NCBI GenBank assembly: GCA_947683425.1
Contig: CANTUQ010000112.1
Span: 9,625,501-9,689,500 of the forward strand
Length of the DNA: 64,000 nt
Source of the DNA: Excoecaria cochinchinensis
Lineage: Eukaryota > Streptophyta > Magnoliopsida > Malpighiales > Euphorbiaceae
Direction of reading: 5' to 3'
In this document: positions 47,801-60,900 of the stretch, one piece after another
Position numbering within the stretch: the stretch's first letter is position 1
Layout: each line of letters opens with the position of its first letter
The notes under the pieces: generated by a model
The model's input: only the letters and a program-made list of their open reading frames with translations
What the model was told of the DNA's origin: nothing
Databases searched by the model: none
Position numbers and translations under genes: made by a program

Positions 47801-50800
47801 CGTCGGGTATTTAACCTCCAGTAGAAACTTAGCCTCATTCTACTTATGGATCTCCTCTTTCACCTTCTGAGCCCATTCTGGCCTAAGTCTTCTGAGCTTT
47901 TGCTTGACCGGTTTACTTTCTGGGTAAGTTGGAATGCCATGTTCGGCTACATCGCGATCAATCCCCGGCATGTCCTCGTAGGTCCAGGCAAAGACTTTTT
48001 CATATTTTTTCAATATTCTCTCAAATTTTAGCCTCTCCTTAGGAGTTATATCTGATGCTATCAAAATTTCCTTTGGATTCTCCAAAGTTCCGAGATTAAA
48101 TGGAGTTGTGCTAGTTAAGTTAATGTCAAAAATGAATGCATCATGTTTATGATCATGAGAAATGAAATCATCAGAAACATCACACAAGTAAGCAAAGTTA
48201 TTCATCTCATTGATGTAATCAGAAATATTAACATTGTCATTAAAAAGTTCTGGCATAAAAATAGTATCTAAGTAACTACTGCCTTCATCTTTTGTCGATG
48301 ATGATGTTGCAGCCGACTGGGCTTTGACTTCTTGGCTTGGTGGAGGCTTTTTAACTACCTCCGATGAGATCTCCAAATCTTCAAACTTTAGCTCTGGCTC
48401 TACCATCTTTTCCTTTCCTTTTAACCTGGTAGCTAACAGCTTATCAGTGAAATCTCCTCGGGCCCATCCCTGTCCCAGACACTGCACTGAGTCATGATCT
48501 CCTCATCCCAGAAGTTCTCTGCGGACTTGATAACTCCAACATCCCAGTCAAAAACATCATTGAAAATTTCAAACTCCGGAATGATCTTTCCATCCACCCA
48601 CTGAGGCTCTTCTTCTCCAGTATAAGCACAGACCGAAGATGAGGGAACAAAACTCTCTGAAATGTGGGGAATCTTCTCTAACACTTTCTTCCTGCCATGC
48701 TCTCCTTTGTAACCCAGACCCTTCTGATCTTTCTGGCCTTGTGTTGTGATGGCATCTTGCAACCCCTGCAAATTTTTACCCAATCCGGCCCCTGGAAGGA
48801 AGTGCATCCTCTTCATCATGCTCATCACCTGAGGGCTACCTGCCAAGCCCTGCTCCTCACCAATCACTGATACGTGGAAGCCACTAAATGGCTGATTAGA
48901 GATCCCCAAGGCAGACACTTGGTTCTCTCTTGCTGCTTTAATGGTCACCACTTCCCCTTCATGAGGTATCTTTACCATTTGGTGTAGGGTGGACGGTACT
49001 CCTCCCAATTTATGGAACCACGACCTTCCCAATAGGGCTGAGAAATTTGCTGGGATAGGCAAGACCACAAACTCTGCCTCCGTCTCAATAGGCCCAGTCC
49101 TAACTAGAGCTCTTAATATTCCCGATGCCTATCTCCGAGAATTATCGTAGGCTGTGATGGTCAGATCAGACTTACCCAAAAGCCTGAAGTGCCACTAGAG
49201 GGCAAACATTTATGGATGACCCATCATCAACCATAACATAAGCGGTGTGCTTGCCGTTAATTTGACCCTTGATGTATAGTGGTCGGTTGTGATTGCGGCC
49301 TTCAGTTGACAAATCTGCGTCAGAAAACACCAGTCTTTCCCCTGATCCCCCCTTGACGAGATCTAGCAGCTCAGATAGAGAAATTGTAGTGGCTACGGTG
49401 GACTCACTCAATGCCTCAACTAACTTCTGTCTATGAGAAGGGGCTGCCTTAGAAGGTCCCAAATAGATATCTGAGCCGTGGTCCTTTTCAGCTGCTTTAT
49501 TATGGAATTTTCTTCCGGCTCCTTCTCCACAGGTGCTTGCGCTGAGTCCTGCTGCTTCTCAACTTCGGGGACCACTCTCCCACTTCTTGTTACAGCCCCA
49601 ACTCTCTCATCCTCCTCCGAATCCGATGGATCCGTGAACTCTCCATCTTTCTCATCTTCGTCTTCGTCTCCACTCTCACTAGTGGATCAACAGTCTATCG
49701 CTGCCACAGGAATCCCTTCTTCACTTGCCTCAGGGCGAGTGATAGCGATTTATTCATTTCCAAACAAATCTTGAAGGACACACCATTCGGGTAGGCTCGA
49801 CCAAATCATGAAGACAGGCGGTGGCACATCATTAAAATTAGACTTCTTCTTGCTTTCCCTCTTTTCAGGATCGGTGATCTGCTTACTATCGATCAGATCC
49901 TGAATCTAGTGCCTCAGCCTGAAGCAATTGTCTGTCAGATGACCCGTATGTTGGTGAAAGGCACAGTACTCATTCTTTTTATGCCCCGGTTCTCCTTGGG
50001 TCCTAGTTGGCCTAGGTGGCAGGGGTTGTAGCTTCCCCTCCTTCATTAACCTCTTCAGTACCCATAACAAAGGCCTACCCAAATTCGAGAAGTACCTCTG
50101 ATTCATTCCTATTGCCGACACCTCAGCTGTCTTCCCACTTCTATTACCACTGCTGGAACTAGCTGACTTGGTTGCACCTTGATTGTTGTAGCCCTTCTTA
50201 GCATAAGCCTCACTGCTTGCCCTTTTGGCCATATATTCTCCTTCTGCCTCTATAGCAATGTCTTTCAAGGACTCCCAATCTTTCAGCCCCTTCATTTTAA
50301 GTCCATCTCTCAGATATGGGCTAGCATTCCGAATGAATAACCGGATCTGATCAGGTGTATCGGGTTTGCGCTTCATGTCCATAACCCGGTTCCTCCACTG
50401 AGTGAGATATTCATGGAAAGACTCCCCAGCCTTCTGCTGTAACAACTCTAGATCCTTCATTGTGACCTCCATGCGAGTACTGTAATCGTATTGCTTTAGG
50501 AACTCTTCAGTCAACAAGTCCCAGTCTTCTTTGGACCTCCTGTCCAGCCCATGGTACCAGTCAATAGCAGCTCCTGTAAGGCTCAAGCAAAAGTACTCTA
50601 TCTTCTACTTCCTTGTTAAAGTTGTCCCCTTCATGACTAATGAATACTGCTTAATGTGTGCAGCAGGATTAGAGGTGCCGTCAAATTTTGGGATATCAGG
50701 CATCTTAAAGTTCTGGGGGACCAGATCATCCCCATCCAACTCACGATCCTCCGAGTTTAATCCCCTTTCTACCGTAATCATCCTTGTCATAGCCTCAAAC

Positions 50801-51306
50801 TTCTCCTCTATCTTCCTCCACATTGCTTCCTCTAGCTTGGGCGACTTTCCTTTTCCTACCATCTGTTCCTCTTGCTGATCTTCCCAGAGGTCAACCACAG
50901 ATCTCGGGCCTTCTCTACGCTCAACGGGTGCTAGTGCTCTTTGCTCAACCGCAGGTGGGTCAACTACAGCAGAGGGATCCTCCCTAACAGCCCCTTGTTC
51001 ATCTGGCCCCCTAATAGGAGCAGCAACAACTTGTTACCCAGCTATGGTAGTGGCAAGATTGCCCATCATGGCCATCATTCTAGCCTCAAACTCTTCCATT
51101 TTTCTCCCCACTTCCTTGGCAATCATTGCCCTGGTTGCGTCAGACCCACTGGCTGGATTAGATATACTTGATGATTCTGAAGAGAAAGTCTCACTACTAT
51201 CTAAAAGAGAATCTGTGCTCCGACACGGCACTAGCTCTGATAACCTCAAGAGTGGAATCCTTCTCAACCGACCGTCGGGACCCCTAAACCACCCGGGTGA
51301 ATCTAT
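44852..51306 (-). pseudogene. C2 gag-pol
   Basis: On the minus strand: Gag (51306 to about 49910, with PKFDGTSNP at about 50690), protease (VDDGSS near 49220), G-patch-like segment (about 48720-48810), RT (YVDD near 47447), first RNase H, second RNase H (46606-46241) and integrase (46190-44852). Integrase keeps Asp, Asp and Glu. Breaks include stops near 46243, 47843 and 50610, a 20-bp deletion near 49170, a one-base loss near 48447 and further frame changes near 49462. The codon matching C1's start is ATA. More decayed than C1, in line with C1 having inserted into it. Confidence 0.9.
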
Positions 51307-52071
51307 GATGGCTGAAAAAAATACATCTCGTTAGGATGATGAATGATTGAAATGCAATGCATGGTCGTGCTGATGCAACATAGACAAACACATGCAAGCA
51401 GATAGATCCTTCCAACCTTATTGCCCCCAGACACGAGGTAGCATAGTCTCTTTCCTAGGTGGGCTTTATCCAAGGGTTAACAGGGAACCCATTAGATGTG
51501 TATGGTGCACGGTGGAAAATCGACAGCATAACAGCTCTTAATTAATGTACACACGTATGAGTGTTTGGCCATTATGTATTTAAACACCTCAATTAAATTA
51601 AGATGGGCCTACCGGGGCATGAAAGCCTTTGATGAAGACCATTTAATTTAACTGATCTTGTTTAATATATGATGGCCCATATAGCAAGCACGGTATTATG
51701 GTACATTTCACCTAGTGGAAGTATCTATTGCCATTACATGAGCTTTGGTCAAAGGTAACGATACTTTAGGGTTACCTAAGCATGGTCCCTACCAACGGGT
51801 CTAGCTCATCACGAGCATAACGACCGATTGGGTCACCATTTGATATACCATAAGGTACGAGGCTTGGGCTGGTGATTATCCTTAACACTTCCCCACATTG
51901 AGTGAACGTAGGGTCGTGCTTCGGGAACGCACCGGGGTTTAAATAGGGACCAAACTAGCATAATCTAAGGCTCTAATGATATGCTATGCAATTTCAAAAA
52001 GGGATAAAATTTCTAAAATAAAACTCAATTGCAAATTTTAACCAAGGTACTTTCGAAGGGAAGTCTCTGAT
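51307..52071 (-). other. C2 untranslated leader
   Basis: This non-coding stretch aligns with the C1 and C3 leaders over most of its length. No gene is seen. Confidence 0.6.
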
Positions 52072-52091
52072 GGTCCCCAGCGGAGCCGCCA
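52072..52091 (-). promoter_or_regulatory. C2 primer-binding site (tRNA-Arg type)
   Basis: On the minus strand this reads TGGCGGCTCCGCTGGGGACC, one base after the 5' LTR end. It is closest of the three to an arginine tRNA complement, apart from one A-to-G change. Confidence 0.7.
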
Positions 52092-52092
52092 C

Positions 52093-52193
52093 TGTGACGC
52101 ACGCCGAACCTCGTATCTTCCCGAAGGCCCACTTAAGGACTATCAGGAGAGGTTCATTGAAACTTGTAAGGTATTTACAAGTGCATCTATTTT
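52093..52193 (-). mobile_element. C2 5' LTR remnant
   Basis: Only the last 101 bp of the LTR remain, matching 20148-20249. Similarity stops at TCTATTTT, where C3 LTR sequence starts. Confidence 0.8.
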
Positions 52194-52290
52194 AGTCCCA
52201 TGCTCCACGAGAAATGAGTCTTTTTACCTTTCATAGGCAGAGGGGGAGAAAACAGGGAATTTTCGAGTCAAAAAGGTATATTTTCCTCCA

Positions 52291-52508
52291 CAGACGGCCA
52301 GCCCGTCGCTTAGGGTCACAGATGGCCTGTGGTATTTTTCGATGCCCGTCGAAAGGCACCGCCTCTGTCAGAGCGCCGCCTGGTTTCCAGAAGCACGCAA
52401 CCTTTTCGACGCCTGTCAGTGGATGTGGCAGGGCCGTCGGATGAATCCTTGTGTCAGAAGGATTCTTTCGACGCCCGCCTCTATACACCGACGCCCGTCG
52501 GTCGTGCC
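52291..52508. repeat. First palindromic cassette, C3 5' LTR
   Basis: Decayed copies of CCGACGCCCGTCGG recur (for example CGATGCCCGTCG and CGACGCCTGTCAG), with GACGGCCAGCCCGTC at the start. The cassette ends a few bases before the TATA box. Confidence 0.75.
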
Positions 52509-52513
52509 TGGCT

Positions 52514-52520
52514 TATAAAA
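52514..52520 (+). promoter_or_regulatory. TATA box of C3 5' LTR
   Basis: TATAAAA, followed by GCTTCGG, is conserved in the 3' LTR at 62587-62593. It places the first cassette immediately upstream of the core promoter. Confidence 0.65.
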
Positions 52521-52989
52521 GCTTCGGATTTTCACTTAGAAAGGGTTCCAAAAATTTTCAAAAGGGGAAACTCTGCCAAAATTCAAGCATATTTTCTCTC
52601 TCTTCCAGCAAACACATTCATAAAGATTTTCTTTTAATTAGAGGATCAAAATCATTAAAAAGAAACTAAAATCAATTAGTTTTCTTTGAATTTTGATTCC
52701 AAAGTCAATCTTTTGAGGGGTTAAGGAGGAAATAATCCATTTTCCTTTTTTTGATCCTTCATCTTGTTTCTCGTGGAACGCGCGGGGCTCTAACCGACAC
52801 AAGAATCTCACTCAAAGCATTATCTGATGGTAAATATTCCGGACTCATTCTCCATATCATTTTATCTTTACTCCTTATTTTGTGGTTCTTCCAATTTTTG
52901 TGATTATTTTTCTTTATTTTGACTCTTTTTATCTCATTTTATGATAAAACCTCTTTTTTGGCCTTAAAAAGAGTTTCTTTTACTGTTTT

Positions 52990-53165
52990 TTCGGAGACAG
53001 TGGTGACCGACCGGTCATCTTCATCACCGACGCTGGTCTGTCACCCCACTCACAGACGCTCTTCCACTTGAGTGAGCGACGGACATGTTGGTCAAATTGA
53101 CTGACGCCCGTCGGTCACCTAAGAAAGGCCGTCGCTGGGTCCTGTCTCCACATTTTCAAATCTTT
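52990..53165. repeat. Second palindromic cassette, C3 5' LTR
   Basis: GTGACCGACCGGTCATC, CACCGACGCTGGTC, GACTGACGCCCGTCGGTCAC and related words lie about 480 bp downstream of the TATA box. It uses the same CGACGCCCGTCGG word as the first cassette. Confidence 0.65.
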
Positions 53166-54130
53166 TCTATCTCTTTCAAGTCCTTTTGACTTTATTTATG
53201 TCGAGTCTGTATATATATTGACATCTTTTAACTTTCTGTGAGTGTATATTGATTTTCTTGGACTATCCTGAGCTTGAGGGGCACCTACCATATTCGGAGG
53301 ATTTTGTCCGATTTAGTTTCCTAACCTTCTTGGTCATTTTCTTTATTCGTTTATTCATTAATTATTTTATGTGCATGGATGTACCCTTTTTGTATCTCGT
53401 TAAGTATAAAAATTGATAAATATTTTATATTCAAATAAAATGAGGTTTTCATAAACGTAGGGACCCAATGTCCTATTTTTATCCAATAAAATCATCACAA
53501 ATAAAAACATATAATTTTAATAATGATGCATGCGAGGACCAAAGTCTTCAAAATAAGCAAAGCCCCGATTTGTGTATGTATCGCACATTTATAAAAGGGA
53601 GTTATATTTCGCTCCTTGTATTATTGTAACTTATTGTTTTCACTATTACTCGCTCATTTATGGCTTTCCAAATATGAATAAATGCGCCTTCAATTAATTG
53701 CATCGTGTGGAGAGAGAGCGAATTGATGATAATTAAGATTTGATCATAAAATAATCGAGGTAGAAATAGATGAGAAATCCCGAACCCAACTCTGGTCTTT
53801 GGGCTCAAAGAGGCTAGAGGTCTACCCTCCAAGACACCTTTTTGTGCCACGAGACTTTAGCGTTAATCCTAGGCTCCTTAGGGCGAGAGGTTTACCTTCC
53901 AAGACCCCTCTGGCTGGCCCAAAATGGATACTAAGCGCAGTCTTAGGCTCTCCGAGGCGAGAGAAACTTTCCCAATATTTTATTGGGTGGCGACTCCATG
54001 AAACTTCCTTGTTGCCCAACATAGACGCACTTGCGATTTATTGCAAGCTGTCAACGGACCCACAAATGCCCCGATCGCCCTCAAGCGGGCGGTCCCCTGG
54101 GCGGCCGCGGGGATCCAGTGCGCGTCACAG

Positions 54131-54150
54131 TGCCGACTCCATTGGGGACG
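54131..54150 (+). promoter_or_regulatory. C3 primer-binding site (tRNA-Arg type, altered)
   Basis: TGCCGACTCCATTGGGGACG follows the LTR by one base. It has one mismatch within the first ten bases compared with C1. Confidence 0.65.
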
Positions 54151-54923
54151 TTTATGGTTCGAGATTTCAATTTGAAAATACCTCGTTTAACATTTATGAT
54201 TAAAATTTAATTCATAAATTTGCTTTCTCTCAAATTTGCATTCGCATCTCATTAGAGCCTTGGAATATGCTAGTTTGTTCCCTCTTTTAGCCCCGGTGCA
54301 TTCCTAAAGCGCGACCCCATTTTCACTCAATTTGGGGAAGTGTTAAGGATAATCACCAGCCCAAGCCTCGTACCTCAATGGTATATCAAAATGATGACCC
54401 GATCGGTTGTTATGCTCGTGATGAGCTAGACCTGTCAGCAGGGATCATGCTTGGGTAGCCTTAAAGTAACACCTCCCTTACCCAAAGCTCATGTAATGGC
54501 CGTAGTTACTTCCCACATGTGATATGAACCCTAATTCCATGCTTGCTGTATGGATCCTCATGTATTGGGTGAGTCCAGATGTCTCGCTTGGTAACCTAGC
54601 CAAAGGCTTTCATGCCCCGGTAGGGCCATATCGAAATTTGTGGAACGTCTAAATACATGACAATCATTATCCATCCGCTTGTACATTAGCATAGGAGTGT
54701 CATGCTGCCGGTTTTTTGCCGTGCATCATGCGTGTCCATTGGGTCCCTCGCTGACCCTTGGGCTAATCCCACCTAGGAAAGAGACTGCACGACCACGTGT
54801 GTGGGAGAAATAAGGGTGGAAGGACCTACTTGCTTGCTTGTGCTCTGTGAATGTTGCATATCACGACCATCATTACACCTGCATTCCATGCATCATATTT
54901 AACGCCTTGTCCCTGCAACCATC
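54151..54923 (+). other. C3 untranslated leader
   Basis: This aligns in blocks with the C1 and C2 leaders (for example GGGGAAGTGTTAAGGATAATC). No gene is seen. Confidence 0.6.
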
Positions 54924-57900
54924 ATAGATCTGTCCAGGTGGACTAGATCACCTACCGGACGATTGATCCGAGTTCCCGCATTTGAGCTGTCAAATAGAGA
55001 GGGCCTACCAGAAATTTTACCAGAAGTCAGCTGTACTGTATCTGAGATGGCAAACTCGCCTAGGGGGGATGACGCCACCAGGGCCATGATCGCAGAAGAA
55101 GTGGGCCGGCGATTTGAGGAGTTCGAGGGCAGAATGCTGAATATGTTGACTGCTCTGGCATAATAGAATGCTCCGCAGAATCCTCCTCCTCCTCCAGTGA
55201 GACAGAATGAGCCAGAGGAAGAAAGAGCTGAGAGATGAGAAGAGCCCGTTCGGCCGCCGCCGGTAGAGCTGAGGTCGGTAGCTTCGGGAGAGCAGAGAAG
55301 AAGGCCTGTATTGAGGATTGATGATGATAGGGATATCGAAGATGATAAGATGAGTATTGCATCTGAGAGAGGGAAGGCACCTCAGACTGATGATTTCATT
55401 TTAAAAAAGATGGAAGAGAGGTTTGAAGCTATGGCCCGCATGCTGAGCAGGGGTCAGGGGATGAACCCAGAGGATATGGAATTGGAGGGAGAAGACCCGA
55501 TTCCTTACAACTTCAAGATGCCAGACGTGCCGAAATTTGATGGTACTTCTGACCCGACTGCTCATGTCAAGCAATACTCTTTGGTCATGAAAAGGACCAC
55601 GCTGACTAAGAAGCAGAAGGTGGAATACTTTTGTCTGAGTTTAACCGCTCATGCCATCGACTGGTATTATAGTCTCGATCGCCGGACTAAAGAAGACTGG
55701 GATCTGCTCACGGAGGAGTTTTTGAGATAGTATGATTGCAACACCAGGATGGAGGTGACTCTCAAAGATCTTGAACTGCTCCAGCAGAAGGCCGGGGAAT
55801 CTTTCCATGATTATCTCACCCGCTGGCGAAACCGAGTAATGGAAATGCGGAGGAAGCCAGACACCCAAGACCAGATCCGTTTGTTTATCAAGAACGCAAG
55901 CCCGTACTTGAAGGATGGCTTGAAGATGAAAGGGTTGAAGGACTGGGAGTCTCTCAAGGATATAGCCATTGAAGCGGAGGGAGAGTTCTTGACTCGGAAG
56001 GCTAACAATGATAATTTTGCGAAGAGAGCTAATACCGGTCAAGGAACCAGTAGGCCAGCTGGTCCCAGTGGTAGCACCAGAAGAACAGTTGAGGTGTTTG
56101 CTACTGAAGCAACTACCCAGAGGAAGTTTTCGAACTTAGGAAGACCACTGTCTTGGGTCTTGAGAAGGCTGATGAAGGAAGGGAAATTGGAGCCCTTAGC
56201 TCCCAGGCCTGCTATGACGCAAGGGAAGCCTGGACACAAAGACAATGAATTCTGTGCATTTCATCAACATTCAGGTCATCTAACAGACAAGTGTAAAGCA
56301 CTGCGGCACTCTATTCAAGACCTTATTGATAGCAAGCAAATTTCTGACCCTGAGAAGAGGGAGTCTGAGAAGAAGCCTGGTTACAACGCCGTGCCACCAC
56401 CAGTGTTTATGATCGTATCTAGCCTGCCAGAGTGGTACGTGCTACAAGATTTATATGGGAGCAAGAGTATAGCTGTTGCGCATCCTGAGGATAGAGAGGA
56501 GAGAGCAGTCGTGGCGACCCTTGATTGTTGGTCAAGCAGCAAGAGCGGTGGAGAGGCCAAAGAGGAGGAAGAGATGAATCCTGATTTATGGAGATATGAT
56601 GAGGATGAAGAAGAGATAGGGGCTGTGACAAGAAGTGGGAGAGTAGTCCCTGAGATTACGAGGGTACCGGAACCAGTGCAGACGTCAGCGGAAAAGGAGC
56701 CAGAGGAGAATCATATTGTTAAGCAGTTAAAGAAGACCGCAACTCAAATATCCATCTGGGATCTCTTGAGACAGTCCCCTTCTCATAGGCAAAAGGTAGT
56801 AGAGGCTTTGGTCGAGGCCACGGTCGCCACCACAATTTCCCCATCAGAGCTTTTGGGTCTAGTCAAGGGAGGATCGGAGGAGAGATTAGTTTTTTCTAAC
56901 GCCGACCTACCGGTCGAAGGCCGCAATCATAACCGACCCCTGTACATCAAAGCACAGATTAATGATAAGCACACCACTTGCGTTATGGTGGATGATGGGT
57001 CTTCCATCAATGTGTGCCCTCTGATAGCTCTTCAGGCTTTTGGTTTAAATGAGGATATGCTCAGTGGATCAAATCTGACTATCACAGCCTATGATAATTC
57101 GAGGAGGCGAGCCTCGGGAACATTTAAGACCCTGGTCAAGATAGGACCCATTGAGGTGGAAGTGGAATTTGTGGTTCTGCCCATTCCAGCTAACTTCTCA
57201 GCCCTGCTCGGCAGACCCTGGTTTCACAAGTTAGGAGGAGTGCCATCCATGCTGCATCAAATGATAAAGTTCCCACATGAAGGGGAGGTGGTGACTATTA
57301 GGGCAGCCAGGGAGAATTAGGTCTCAGTGCTTGAAATAGCAAATTAGCCATTTAGTGGCTTCCACGTGTCCATGATAAGGGAAGAGCACGGGTCGGTGGA
57401 TAACCCAGTTGTGGTTAATATGATGAAAAAGATGCACTATCTCCCTGGGGCTGGTTTGGGCAGAAACTCTCAAGGGCTGCAGACTGCGATCACCACTCAA
57501 GGTCAGAAGAACCGGAAGGGTCTGGGGTACAGAGCCGGTTTTGGCAAGAAGAAGACGATGGATAAGATTCCTCATATTTCAGAAAGCTTTGTACCAGCAT
57601 CCTCAGTATGTGCTTATACTGGCGAAGATGAGCCGCAATGGGTGAAGGGGGAGGATTGTCCCCGGATTCGAGATCTTTAACGATGTATTTAACTGGCATG
57701 TCGGGTTTATCAAGACCGCTGAGAACTTTTGGGATGAGGAGGTCATGACTCAGTGTATCACTTGGGACAAATGCAAGCCTGAAGAGGTTGTCACCGAGAA
57801 TATGTTAGCTGCCAGGCTGAAAGGGAAAGAGAAGATGACAGGAATAGAACTGAAGATGGGGGATGTGAAGATTTCCTCAGATATACCTGAGGGGCCTCTG

Positions 57901-60900
57901 CTGAATCAGGGAGCCAATGGGCAAGCTACAACAGCATCAACCTCTGGAGTGGCAGGAGGAGACTCTAGCTTAGACTGTCTTTTTATTCCAAAACTTTTTT
58001 ATGATGTAAATGACAATTATAATATTATTAACAAGGCAAATGATTTCTCTTACTTGTGCGATGTTTCCAATGATTTCAACATGCATGAACATGATCATAT
58101 TCCATCAATTTTTGACATTGATTCCACTGATACAACGCCTTTTAATCTTGGAACCTTGGAAAATCCGAAAGAAATTCTAATAGCATCAAATATAACTCCT
58201 GATGAGAGAAAAAATTTTGAGAGAATAATAAGAAAACATGAAAAAGTCTTTGCCTGGACCTATGAGGACATGCTAGGAATCGACCGAGACGTAGCAGAAC
58301 ATGCTATCCCGACCTATCCAGACTATAAGCCTGTGAAACAGAAGTTGAGAAGGCTCAAGCTAGAATGAACAGACAAGGTCAAGGAGGAAATTCGACAGCA
58401 GATTGAGGCCAAGTTCCTTGTTGAAGTGCAGTATCCTACATGGTTGGCAAATGTGGTCCCTGTAGCGAAGAAGAACGGGAAGGTCAGAGTGTGTGTGGAT
58501 TATCGAGATCTGAACAAGGCCTGCCCTAAAGATGATTTTCCACTACCCCACATCGATGTGTTGATAGACAGTGCCGCCAACTGTGCGATGTACAGCTTTG
58601 GAGATGGTTATGTGGGCTACAACCAGATCCTGAACAAAATAGCTGACCGAGTTAAAACCGCTTTCATCACAGAATGGGGGACCTATGCCTACCGAGTTAT
58701 GCCTTTTGGCCTGAAGAATGCAGGGGCCACATACCAGAGGATGGCGACCAAGATTCTAAGCGACCTGATCCACAAGGAGGTAGAGGTGTATGTCGATGAC
58801 ATGATGGTCAAATCAGCCACCCGAGAGGGACACTTTGAAGCTCTAGAGAAGTTCTTCACCAAGATTGACAAGTACAATTTGCAGCTTAACCCCAAGAAGT
58901 GCATTTTCGGAGTGACCTCAGGAAAACTATTGGGGCATGTTGTCAGCCAGAGGGGAATAGAAATTGACCCGAACAAGGTGAAGGCCATCAGAGAGATGCC
59001 TGTGCCGCAAAAAGAGAAGGATGTAAGGAGTTTCCTGGGCAAGCTGCAGTACGTCAGCCGATTTATTGCCAAGCTCACTTCAATATGCGAGCCTATTTTT
59101 AAGCTGCTTAGAAAGAATCAACCTGTAGTATGGAATGAAGACTGCCAGAAAGCCTTTGACAGCATCAGGGAATATCTGTTGAATCCGCCAGTGCTAAGGC
59201 CGCCGTAACCAATCAAACTGCTTATCCTATATCTGGCAGTAGAGGGCAGTTCCGTGGGCGCCATGATGGCTCAAGAGGATGAATTTGGAGTGGAATTCGC
59301 AATTTATTACCTCAGCAAGAAGTTCCTGGTCTATGAGGTTAAATATGCTGAAGTGAAGAAAATCTGCATCGCAGTGATTTGGGCGTCAAAGAAACTGAGG
59401 CATTACTTCCACTCATACAAAGTTCAGGCAGTGGCCAAACAGAACCCGTTGAGATATTTGCAGGAGGCGCCGTCTTTGCTTGGTAAGATGAGGAGGTGGC
59501 TGCTCTTGCTACATGAATTCGATGTGCAATACATCACTCGCAAAACTATTAAGGGGTGAGCCGTAGCCGAATTTCTTGCTGAGCATCCTATTCAAGGAGA
59601 CATTCTCGAGTTCACCTTTCCGGATGACGGTATAGTCGCGATTCTATCCAAGGATGGCAGTTACACTTCGACGGGGCAGTAAATAACAGAGGGGCCGGAG
59701 TTGGAATCATTTTGACAACCCCAGATAATGAGCAACTCCCCCTAGCCAAGAAGCTGAGGTACAAGGCAACCAACAATGAAGCCGAATATGAAGCATGCAC
59801 TTTCGGGTTGGAAGCTCTACCTGCACTGGGGGCAAAGAATGTAGAAGTATTTGGTGACTCATCCTTGGTGATTAATCAGATCCGAGGTGAGTGGGCTGTA
59901 AAAGAAGAGCGGCTGGTACCCTATGTTGAATATTTGAAAGAGGTACGTGGGCAGTTTGAGACTTGCACTTTCCACTTCGTGCCGAGAGATGAAAATCATT
60001 TAGCGGATGTGTTGGTAACCTTAGTGTCGATGTGGGATAATCCTGAAGGAGTAGCTATTAAGCCAGTACTAATTTCGAGTTCTGAAAAGCCCAGCTTCGA
60101 GATCAAGCCTGTAATGGAGGTAGAAGTGGCGGATGGGAAACCATGGTACTTTGACATCATGAAATACTTGGAAAACAATAAGTTTCCGGAGGAAGCTACT
60201 GAGAAAGACCAGAGGATGATCCAGAAGCTATCCACTCAGTTCATATCCTTGGAAGGTGTGCTGTACAAAAGGCAGTTAGACGGGATTCAGCTCAGGTGCT
60301 TGAATGAAAAAGAAGCCCGTAAGGTGATGGAGGAGACCCATGCAGGCGTCTGTGGGGCTCACATGAACGGTTTGACCTTGGCTAAGAAGATTATGAGACA
60401 AGGCTTCTATTGGCTTATGATAGACAATGATTGCTCGAAATATGTCAAACAATTTTTGTTATGCCAACAGTACGCAGATTTAAGACACCTGCCAGTATCA
60501 GAGCTACACAACGTGACATCACCTTGGCTAAGAAGATTATGAGACAAGGCTTCTATTGGCTTATGATAGACAATGATTGCTCGAAATATGTCAAACAATT
60601 TTTGTTATGCCAACAGTACGCAGATTTAAGACACCTGCCAGTATCAGAGCTACACAACGTGACATCACCTTGGCCTTTTGCTGCCTGGGGGATAGATATC
60701 ATTGGAGAGATTCGCCCTACGGCATCCAATGGGCATAGATACATCATAGTCGCAATTGATTATTTTACCAAATGGGTAGAGGCAGAATCCTTCAAAAAGA
60801 TTGACGCAAGGGATATGGCCAAGTTCATAGAAAGGAATCTGATCTGCAGATATGGCCTCCCTCATCACATAGTGTCTGACAATGGGGTGCAATTCATGGG

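Larger units (their letters stand above)
52190..54129 (+). repeat. C3 5' LTR, truncated at its start
   Basis: This aligns with the 3' LTR from 62266 onward and ends GTGCGCGTCACA. It holds two palindromic cassettes flanking the promoter. Its last 400 bp match the ends of the C1 and C2 LTRs. Confidence 0.85.
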
